A stretch of 64,000 nt of DNA from Rossellomorea aquimaris. GTDB lineage: Bacteria; Bacillota; Bacilli; Bacillales; Bacillaceae_B. The stretch is from the NCBI RefSeq assembly GCF_003315075.1, contig NZ_QNRJ01000002.1, positions 62,001 to 126,000 of the forward strand. The letters run 5' to 3'. The translations under genes and the position numbers were made by a program. This document shows positions 56,957 to 63,466 of this stretch, piece by piece; the first letter of the stretch is position 1, and each line of letters begins with the position of its first letter. Below the pieces are notes generated by a model. That model saw only the letters and a list, made by a program, of their open reading frames with translations, ran no database searches and was not told the origin of the DNA.

Positions 56957-57907
56957 TTGAAGATTGGAGTTATTGGTGTTGGTAAAATGGGAGAGAAGCA
57001 CATTAATGCTTTATTGGAACTGAAGGATCAAGTGACACTACAAGGAATATTTGATAACGATATAAATAAGAGTCAAGTCATTTCAGAGAAATATAAAATT
57101 AAAAGTTTCCCTACAATGATCGATCTTGTGAGAAGTGTGGATGCAATAAGTCTTTGTGTGCCAACTAAATATCACTACGAACTTGCGAATCTATGTTTAG
57201 ATGAACATGTTCATCTATTAATCGAAAAACCCATCACTGCTAATAGTTCTGATGCAGAAAAGATTGTTGAAAAAGCTCAGTCTAAAAACTTGATTGTACA
57301 AGTGGGGCACATAGAATTATACAACCCTACCTTTAGGTTATTAATGGAGCTATTAAAGCACGAGGATATTTACTCGATCAATTTTAATAGGTTAAATCCA
57401 GCTGCTGTCCGTATGGATTTCCCTGAAGTTGTCAGTGACTTAATGATTCATGATGTATACCTATTAGAAGAGATCACTAAAGGTGATACAATTAAAGAAA
57501 TATATTCCATTAGATCCCCGAAGAATACTCCCCATGGGAATGATCATGTAACGTCCATTCTTACTCTTCAGTCCGGATTGATTTGTACATTAACAGCCAG
57601 CTATTTATCAAAATATAAAAAAAGACAAATCGAAATTATCACCAACCATTCATACTTTGATGTAGATTTGATTAACCATACGATTAAGACGATTCAGGTC
57701 TCCTCTCACTATCCTGAAATAGAAGATATTGTAAGTCAGAATAAAGTTTCTACAATCAATATCTCTGCTCCTGAGTATGATCCATTACAAATGCAGCTAT
57801 TGGATTTCATTCAAAATGTAAAAATCCAAAAGCAGCCTAAGGTGACAGCTGAAGATGGAATGATTTCCCTTTCCATTATAGAAAGGATACTTGCATACTT
57901 GAATTAG
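56957..57907 (+). CDS. Gfo/Idh/MocA oxidoreductase (WbpB-like)
   Basis: This protein of about 316 residues has an N-terminal NAD-binding Rossmann fold (KIGVIGVGKMGEKHINALLE), the family motif LIEKPITANSSDAEKIVE containing the catalytic Lys, and VQVGHIELYNPTFR leading into the C-terminal substrate domain. In context it fits WbpB, which oxidises C3 of the UDP-N-acetyl uronic acid before transamination. I chose TTG 56957, eight bases after AGAGG; the GTG at 56948 overlaps that site. It is followed by a glycosyltransferase gene 38 bases downstream, probably co-transcribed. Confidence 0.87.
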   Translation: MKIGVIGVGKMGEKHINALLELKDQVTLQGIFDNDINKSQVISEKYKIKSFPTMIDLVRSVDAISLCVPTKYHYELANLCLDEHVHLLIEKPITANSSDAEKIVEKAQSKNLIVQVGHIELYNPTFRLLMELLKHEDIYSINFNRLNPAAVRMDFPEVVSDLMIHDVYLLEEITKGDTIKEIYSIRSPKNTPHGNDHVTSILTLQSGLICTLTASYLSKYKKRQIEIITNHSYFDVDLINHTIKTIQVSSHYPEIEDIVSQNKVSTINISAPEYDPLQMQLLDFIQNVKIQKQPKVTAEDGMISLSIIERILAYLN

Positions 57908-57945
57908 TCCTATTATCTTTTCCTAACGAAAGGATGTGCTTAAAG

Positions 57946-58638
57946 ATGATTACTTTTTCGATCATCATTCCATTTCAATCAAAGGATCCCTACAGAATAA
58001 AAGCCTTACAAGTAGTTATGAATTACTACAAAACATTGTTTCCTAACACAGATATCATAATTGCTTCCAATGGGAGTGATCATTACTCCAAATCGTCAGC
58101 AATAAATAAAGCTGTAAAAAAAACTAATACTGAATATATTGCCATAATAGATGCAGATATACTTTGCCCCAAAAATACTATGCTCTCAGGCTTGAAGCTT
58201 CTTGAATCTTTTCCCCTTATACTTCCATATAATAATGTGTGTGATTTGTACCGCCACATGTCTGAAGTGCTTTATGACAAACCGAATTATTCTCTGAGTA
58301 CTTCCATGTTACATGGTAAAAACCGGCACAATAAAAAGTCGGTTCCTGTGGGTGGAATAAATTTAATCAAAAAAACATGCTTTATTAAGATTAAAGGTTT
58401 TGATGAACGTTTTATAGGCTGGGGTGGTGAGGACGATGCATTTGTTGCAGCTTGTGATACAATTTGTGGTCCTCATAAAAGATTAACCGGTGACATCTAT
58501 CATTTATGGCACCCTCCAAAAAAAGCTAAAACAAACCCATTTTATTCAAATAACCATAGAATTGTTAGTGAATATTTTTTGGCATATTATAAAAAAGAAG
58601 AAATGATGAAAATCCTTTCAAAAAGGAAGGGTATTTAA
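57946..58638 (+). CDS. Glycosyltransferase, GT2/galactosyltransferase-like
   Basis: This protein of about 230 residues has a GT-A fold: TFSIIIPFQSKDPYRIKALQ, the metal motif AIIDADILCP (DAD), VGGINLIKKTCFIKIKGFDE and the acceptor-site GWGGEDDAFVAACD, as in the glyco_transf_7C group. It lacks membrane helices. ATG 57946 is the better start; an ATG at 57934 overlaps the AAAGGA site. It ends the operon begun by the Gfo/Idh gene. It is the fourth glycosyltransferase of the island. Confidence 0.85.
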   Translation: MITFSIIIPFQSKDPYRIKALQVVMNYYKTLFPNTDIIIASNGSDHYSKSSAINKAVKKTNTEYIAIIDADILCPKNTMLSGLKLLESFPLILPYNNVCDLYRHMSEVLYDKPNYSLSTSMLHGKNRHNKKSVPVGGINLIKKTCFIKIKGFDERFIGWGGEDDAFVAACDTICGPHKRLTGDIYHLWHPPKKAKTNPFYSNNHRIVSEYFLAYYKKEEMMKILSKRKGI

Positions 58639-58708
58639 CGTTTTTACACTCGAAGAAGGAGACTGCCCTTCCTTCTTATTCTTTTTGTCAGTACAACATT
58701 TTTCAATA

Positions 58709-58744
58709 TCAAAAGGGATCTGCTATATGGCAGATCCCTTTTAT
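58709..58744. terminator. Bidirectional terminator
   Basis: A perfect 13-bp stem AAAAGGGATCTGC / GCAGATCCCTTTT (58711-58723 with 58730-58742) lies between convergent genes. Confidence 0.9.
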
Positions 58745-58755
58745 ATTGAAATTTG

Positions 58756-59241
58756 TCACCCGATAATTTCGATATCGAATTCCCTTACATTACCATTAAA
58801 TATTTTATAACACCTGATATCTGCTTCTCCCCTTCCTAGCGCAATGATGAAATAATAAATATGTTGGCTAGGGGCATACTTTATATCATCGTTCGAAGGT
58901 ACTGCCTTACCAAAAGGATGAGAATGATAAACTCCAACTAATTCTTCATTATTTTTTTTCAGTTCACTCAATATTCTATCTTGATCCCCGATATCGATGG
59001 CAAATGTATAAGGTGACGGGTTTGTGTTTTTGGTCGGCCATACATTTTTACACACCTTAGTATGACCAGAAATGAATCCGCATGCCTCATTAGGAAGTTC
59101 TTTTTTACATTCCGCTATGAGTAATTGGTTTAATTTCTTTGAAATATAAACTTTATCTTTATGCGTTACACCCGCATCCCTTATATTTGAACTTTGTTCG
59201 TTTCGCTTCCATTTTCTTTTTTTGTTCTTTTCTAATCCCAA
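58756..59241 (-). CDS. JAMM/MPN-domain metallopeptidase-like protein (start uncertain)
   Basis: The MPN domain is complete from about KVYISKKLNQLL onward. It has LPNEACGFISGHTK, then the JAMM zinc motif with a preceding Glu and H-X-H-X7-S-X2-D (VGVYHSHPFGKAVPSNDDI). Family members hydrolyse isopeptide or amide bonds or act on sulfur-carrier proteins. The start is the problem: the first in-frame candidate, TTG 59241, has no ribosome binding site. An excellent site at 59300-59305 serves an ATG (59293) in another frame, which overlaps this gene by 83 bases. One base fewer in an A7 tract would join them into one protein. The gene follows the coiled-coil gene closely. Confidence 0.7.
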   Translation of the reverse strand: MGLEKNKKRKWKRNEQSSNIRDAGVTHKDKVYISKKLNQLLIAECKKELPNEACGFISGHTKVCKNVWPTKNTNPSPYTFAIDIGDQDRILSELKKNNEELVGVYHSHPFGKAVPSNDDIKYAPSQHIYYFIIALGRGEADIRCYKIFNGNVREFDIEIIG

Positions 59242-59293
59242 TGGGTACGCTCTTTTGCTGCTTGTAAATCTTATTTAGATCCTTGGATTGCAT
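59159..59293 (-). CDS. Small Lys-rich ORF overlapping the JAMM gene start
   Basis: A 44-codon frame starts at ATG 59293, six bases after GAAAGGGGGG, and ends at 59159. It codes MQSKDLNKIYKQQKSVPIGI, then a Lys-rich stretch and a CGC-containing end. Either it is a leader peptide coupled to the JAMM gene, or it is the true N-terminus of the JAMM protein, split by one extra A in the tract GAACAAAAAAAG. Confidence 0.5.
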   Translation of the reverse strand: MQSKDLNKIYKQQKSVPIGIRKEQKKKMEAKRTKFKYKGCGCNA

Positions 59294-59313
59294 CTTTTTC
59301 CCCCCTTTCAAAT

Positions 59314-60489
59314 TCACCGAATGTATTTGTTCGGATTAAACATTGTTCGTTTCGCTTCAGGAGCCATCGGTATATTTCCGTACTCTTCAAATTGAGGATT
59401 CCCCTGGGGTGCCTGTTTACTTTGCTTTTTCATTTTATTATAGAGATCATTTTTCTTATTTGACTGAGATTTTAGATCCTGACGAAGTTTAGTCAATTCT
59501 TTCTCCAATTCCATTTCCCGCTGGCTTTTTCCCTTCTGATTACCTGAATCTTTTTCATTCATTAAAGTCATCTGTCTTTCAAGATCTTTTTCTCTTTGTT
59601 TAAATTCTTCAATTTGATTCCTTAATGCATGAAGTTCTTCCTCGTAATGCTCCTCAATTTTCTTTAGCTCTTCATGCAAGGCACTCATTTTCTGCAAGTA
59701 ATTCTGAGTTGTTTCTTCTCTTTCATTGCTTTTATTCAATGTTTCCTTCACTTCATTGAATTTTCCAGAATATGATTCTAACTGTTCTTCAATCAAATTA
59801 AGCTTCTTAATTATTTCAGGATGATTATTTTCTTCTTTACCCCATAAAAATTTCCACATTTTAACATACCACCTTTTATTCTTTTCCTCCATGTATTGCT
59901 TCTGTTGCTTTCTTATCCATGCTAATTGCGTTATGAATGCATTCGCATATACCTCAACCTCAAAGGACCTTTTGCTCTCTGATAGGAAGTACTCATTGGC
60001 TTCCACCAACAAGGATATTGCCTCATTTTTAACACTTTCCAGCTGTGATTTCTTATGACTGACAGTGCTTTCATAAATAACCCTTATTTCCGGAATGGCT
60101 GTAGGAAGTAAAAGGTCATTATCTTCCCGGCTAACATTCTGATTCTCTGGTTCATTGGTTGCTTCATTGATTAATTCAGTTTCATCTGGAAATGGTCCTC
60201 TCTTTAATTCATGTTGCAGTTGAAGATAAATCTCATGTTTCAGTTCTATATCTTGTAGTAAGTAGTCAATTTGTTCTGTCAACATCTGAATGGTATGGTG
60301 ATTCTCCGCGATTTCTAATTGATACACCTTATGTTTTGATCTTTCCCTGGACAATTCCTCTGACACATTTTTTATGCGCCTTGAATAATGATTATAGAGA
60401 GACTCAAGTTCTTCAGATATCAAATGAATATCATTCATGACTTCCGGGTGGCCTGTGCCATCTTTAGATTTATCCTCCTCCACTGTCAT
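59314..60489 (-). CDS. Coiled-coil protein 2 (putative spore protein)
   Basis: This protein of about 391 residues has two long coiled-coil regions (about 20-95 and 235-370) separated by a linker. A Trp-rich basic segment near residues 200-215 (KRWYVKMWKFLWGKEE) may contact membrane or a partner. The last 25 residues are non-helical (QAPQGNPQFEEYGNIPMAPE). There is no signal peptide. The start is ATG 60489, seven bases after GGAGGT. A perfect sigma-K promoter precedes it, so it is a likely late mother-cell protein. The small ORF and JAMM gene follow and probably share the transcript. Confidence 0.78.
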   Translation of the reverse strand: MTVEEDKSKDGTGHPEVMNDIHLISEELESLYNHYSRRIKNVSEELSRERSKHKVYQLEIAENHHTIQMLTEQIDYLLQDIELKHEIYLQLQHELKRGPFPDETELINEATNEPENQNVSREDNDLLLPTAIPEIRVIYESTVSHKKSQLESVKNEAISLLVEANEYFLSESKRSFEVEVYANAFITQLAWIRKQQKQYMEEKNKRWYVKMWKFLWGKEENNHPEIIKKLNLIEEQLESYSGKFNEVKETLNKSNEREETTQNYLQKMSALHEELKKIEEHYEEELHALRNQIEEFKQREKDLERQMTLMNEKDSGNQKGKSQREMELEKELTKLRQDLKSQSNKKNDLYNKMKKQSKQAPQGNPQFEEYGNIPMAPEAKRTMFNPNKYIR

Positions 60490-60518
60490 CACATTCACCT
60501 CCATTGATTTCTTTGTAT

Positions 60519-60545
60519 TATCTTATGTATGGTTTGTTTACATGT
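60519..60545 (-). promoter_or_regulatory. Sigma-K promoter for the coiled-coil 2/JAMM operon
   Basis: On the minus strand: AC (60544-60545), 16-bp spacer, CATAAGATA (60519-60527), a perfect sigma-K match 29 bases before the start. Confidence 0.65.
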
Positions 60546-60580
60546 TAAAAAAAGGGAGAGAGATCCCTCTCTCCCTCATT
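60546..60580 (-). terminator. Terminator of the TP-repeat surface-protein gene
   Basis: A GAGGGAGAGA / TCTCTCCCT stem with a short loop is followed by seven T on the minus strand. It ends directly beside the next promoter. Confidence 0.85.
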
Positions 60581-60583
60581 TAA

Positions 60584-61768
60584 TTAGTCATCCAATCCGC
60601 CAAGCAGGTCAGCAAATGTGTCACACTCACCGAATTCTACCAATGCTTCAACTACTCCACTATCAAAGATTACAACATTAGCTGTATTTCTTAAGATTAA
60701 GCGGAAGCCTTCTGAAATTGGACCCAATAAACCTGTAAAGATCTGTAATTCGTAGAATAATTGTTCAGGTGCACCATCAAAGTAGCGAATACCTTCTCCT
60801 ACAGCTGTCAATGCTTCCTCTCCACATGTTACGCTATCAATGGAAGATGGATCGAAAGTGAAGCTGAAGTCTGGTTGGAATCCAGTTCCAGTTGGAGCAG
60901 GTGTAGGACCTACTTCAGTATCAGTGAAGGAGTAAGACCATGTACTATCTGCAAGTGAACATTCTTGACAAATCTCTGCTCTAAGTGTTGATAGACCTGT
61001 TACAACGTCTGCGGTTGCACCGGAACCGAATGTTGCAAGTGTATCTTCATTTCTAGCAAGTGCAGTCGCCTGGCATTCACAGTTATCAACCGGGAATAAT
61101 CCTGGGCATTGACGAGGGAATTCCAGTAAGCTCAAGTCACATTGAAGTCTTTCTTCAGGTACTGGAATATTGTTTGGACGTGGGAAACAGAATTTAGCCA
61201 ATACTTCAAGTTTAACCGGATACTCTACTTGAACATCTTTACATAGTACGACTTTCAATGGAATCATTGGTCCAAATGGATCTGGTCCCATTAATACTCC
61301 ACCAGAGGTCGCAATTACTTGAGTCGCTCTGATATTTAAGTTGTCATTCGTAATTCCTGTCGGTACGCAAAGCATAATTTCGTCGGTGAATTGAGTGCGG
61401 ATAGTGAAAGAACATTCTGCTACCCCATCAATTAAGATCGTTACGTCTACAGGTACTGTCCAGACGATAAGAACTTTTCCAGGGTTACCATTCTCAATGA
61501 TAGACCCTGATACACTGACGTCAGCCGGGTCTACTGGAGCCGTTTGCACCTCTACTCTCTGACCTGCCGCTAATGCTGCACTGACAGCTGCACGACAAGC
61601 TTCATCAGGAATAAAGTTCTTATTCTCATACTTGTTCGCAAAGAACACCCAGTCATACACTTTGTCTACTCGAATACATTCTGGTGCTAAGTCGTTTGTA
61701 TCCAATGGGATACTGGTTGGCGTTGGCGTTGGAGTCTGGGAACCCCTAATTTGTTTACGCTTCTTCAA
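60584..61768 (-). CDS. Cys-containing spore-surface-type protein with TP-repeat N-terminus
   Basis: This 394-residue acidic protein has a short basic start and a TPTPTPT stretch (residues 12-18), a possible O-glycosylation or linker site. The sequence then passes into beta-rich domains with about thirteen cysteines. The motif CIRVDKVYDWVFFANKYENK resembles one I recall from spore coat or exosporium proteins of bacilli. FCFPRPNNIPVPEERLQCD and CECQAT lie centrally. There is no signal peptide, as expected for a mother-cell-made spore layer protein. The start is TTG 61768, five bases after GGAAGGA. A perfect sigma-K promoter precedes it. It is my best candidate for the protein that carries the island's glycan. 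Confidence 0.75.
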   Translation of the reverse strand: MKKRKQIRGSQTPTPTPTSIPLDTNDLAPECIRVDKVYDWVFFANKYENKNFIPDEACRAAVSAALAAGQRVEVQTAPVDPADVSVSGSIIENGNPGKVLIVWTVPVDVTILIDGVAECSFTIRTQFTDEIMLCVPTGITNDNLNIRATQVIATSGGVLMGPDPFGPMIPLKVVLCKDVQVEYPVKLEVLAKFCFPRPNNIPVPEERLQCDLSLLEFPRQCPGLFPVDNCECQATALARNEDTLATFGSGATADVVTGLSTLRAEICQECSLADSTWSYSFTDTEVGPTPAPTGTGFQPDFSFTFDPSSIDSVTCGEEALTAVGEGIRYFDGAPEQLFYELQIFTGLLGPISEGFRLILRNTANVVIFDSGVVEALVEFGECDTFADLLGGLDD

Positions 61769-61815
61769 AAAAATCCTTCCTTTCTTTTAATGAATATTAT
61801 ATTTCTATCACACTA

Positions 61816-61842
61816 TATCCTATGGACGAGAAAGAATTTGGT
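61816..61842 (-). promoter_or_regulatory. Sigma-K promoter for the TP-repeat surface protein
   Basis: On the minus strand: AC (61841-61842), 16-bp spacer, CATAGGATA (61816-61824), a perfect sigma-K match 47 bases before the start. Confidence 0.65.
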
Positions 61843-62171
61843 ATAGAGAAAATACCTATTTTTTCAAAAAAAAATAATAGGCATACTAATAGTTTTTCTA
61901 AACTATGAAAAAATAGGCTGATTATATAGACATTTGACAGTGCTCCAACTTTGAACCCGGCATATCATATACCATAAGGAAAGGGGGAATGTATAACCTT
62001 TAACCACTCGCTCCATCTTTGATGTAAAATGATGAAAACGATAATAATAATGACCTTCATATATAGTTCTTCAAAAGCAAGCTTCTGATTGGTTACGCTT
62101 ACTCTTTTAAATGAATATTACGAACGTAAACGCTTATCTTATCATTGCAATGATATTTATTATAAATATAA
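61843..62171. other. Intergenic region between divergent genes
   Basis: No gene or clear element is seen in this AT-rich stretch. It leads into an orphan hairpin, so an untranslated transcript on the plus strand is possible. Confidence 0.4.
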
Positions 62172-62211
62172 AAGCCATGTAAACACTGGGAAGTTTTCAT
62201 GGCTTATTTTT
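62172..62211 (+). terminator. Orphan terminator-like hairpin
   Basis: AAGCCATG (62172-62179) pairs with CATGGCTT (62198-62205), extended by AAAC / GTTT, then ATTTTTAT. No plus-strand gene precedes it. It may end a small RNA, or act as a leader structure for the gene at 62282. Confidence 0.5.
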
Positions 62212-62228
62212 ATGGACAAATAGCGTTC

Positions 62229-62256
62229 ACATAGTTGAAAACATATACATAATAAA
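62229..62256 (+). promoter_or_regulatory. Possible sigma-K-like promoter for coiled-coil 3
   Basis: AC (62229-62230), 17-bp spacer, CATAATAAA (62248-62256). The -10 deviates at one of the two final positions. It lies 26 bases before the gene. Confidence 0.35.
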
Positions 62257-62281
62257 AACGAAAAGAAAGGAGCCATCCTGG

Positions 62282-63448
62282 ATGAAACAGCTTTCTTCTA
62301 TACAATTGCAGCAGCAAATCATTCATTATAAATCCGAACTGGAAAAATACAAACAAAAATGTTCATTATTAGAAAGAACTTCTCTTGTCCAACGATACAA
62401 AACCTTAAAAAAGGAAAAGCAACTTTTAGAAGACACACTGGAAGAGTATCGAATGCAAATAAAAAAAACAGAAGCGGAAAAAGAGCAAATATCCTCAAAA
62501 TACCAGACCTTCCTTAAGGCACAGGAAAAGGAAATGACAAAGCTTCGCTACACCATCAATCAGCTAAAGGATCAACTCCATAAAACAAACCAAATCCACT
62601 TAACGGAAAAAAACAAACAAACGGAACACCAAAATGAAACAAAGGATGCTTTCGAAAAAGAAGTCATGTCTTTACAAGTGACAAATTGCTATCTTACAAA
62701 AGAAATAGAACTTCTATTGATAAATAAACAAGAAATTGAAAAACAATTATATAGAAAAGAAAGTGAATTATTGGAACTGGGAGTGTTAGGAGAGGAATTA
62801 CAAAGGGAGTGGAGTGCACATAAACAACAGTTACTCATACTGAATAGCTGTGAGGAACATAAAAACCACAATCTCCTAAATCAGAACGACTCCTTGAAAA
62901 CTCAACTTTACTTAAGAGAAACAGAACTAATGGAGCTGGGAGAGCGGTTGGAGAAATTGAAAATCGAGTGGGCAGCAACGAAACAACATTTGCTCATACT
63001 GAATAGCTTTGAGGAACATGAAAACCACAATCTCATGGATGAGATCGCAGCCTTGAAAGCTCAACTTTACTTACGAGAAAAAGAATTGTATGAAGTTCAA
63101 CAAACTTTTTCAGAATCTACATTCCATTACGAGGACTTACTTACCATTAAAGCGAATCAGCTTGAACAGGCATCCAAAATGCAAATCGAAAAATCAGCAC
63201 ATATCCAAAAGATAGAAACATCACTAAAAAAACAGCTGGACGAAAAAGAGTCCTATACCAATACCCTTCATGCACTTAGGAAGAACATTAAACTTATGAA
63301 AGAAGACGTGTTCAGTTTCCACGAGGAAGAATCAGCTGCAATTAAAAATAAAATGAAAAGCTATGAAAACACTATTCAGCACCTGCAATTCACAAATGCT
63401 CAATTAATTGAAGAAATCAATAAATTAAAAAACCGGACACCCAAGTGA
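62282..63448 (+). CDS. Coiled-coil protein 3 with tandem 53-residue repeats
   Basis: This 388-residue, almost fully coiled-coil protein has no signal peptide. Residues 155-207 and 208-260 are a near-identical tandem duplication of 53 residues (both contain LLILNS and EEH.NHNL), followed by the first 14 residues of a third copy. A 53-residue period is not a multiple of seven, so each repeat must include a stutter or kink. It starts at ATG with AAGGAG upstream and a weak sigma-K-like promoter. The stop codon lies in the loop of the terminator. It resembles the 45460 protein in design, not clearly in sequence. A filament or spore-layer role is inferred from context. Confidence 0.78.
   Translation: MKQLSSIQLQQQIIHYKSELEKYKQKCSLLERTSLVQRYKTLKKEKQLLEDTLEEYRMQIKKTEAEKEQISSKYQTFLKAQEKEMTKLRYTINQLKDQLHKTNQIHLTEKNKQTEHQNETKDAFEKEVMSLQVTNCYLTKEIELLLINKQEIEKQLYRKESELLELGVLGEELQREWSAHKQQLLILNSCEEHKNHNLLNQNDSLKTQLYLRETELMELGERLEKLKIEWAATKQHLLILNSFEEHENHNLMDEIAALKAQLYLREKELYEVQQTFSESTFHYEDLLTIKANQLEQASKMQIEKSAHIQKIETSLKKQLDEKESYTNTLHALRKNIKLMKEDVFSFHEEESAAIKNKMKSYENTIQHLQFTNAQLIEEINKLKNRTPK
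62744..63061 (+). repeat. Tandem in-frame 159-bp duplication
   Basis: Unit 1 is 62744-62902 and unit 2 is 62903-63061; a partial third follows. Similarity is still visible at DNA level around CATACTGAATAGC, so the duplication is fairly recent. Confidence 0.8.
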
Positions 63449-63463
63449 GGTGCCCGGTTTATT
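63428..63463. terminator. Bidirectional terminator overlapping the coiled-coil 3 stop
   Basis: AAACCGGACACC pairs with GGTGCCCGGTTT (one mismatch), with the TGA stop in the loop. It separates two convergent genes. Confidence 0.8.
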
Positions 63464-63466
63464 CTA

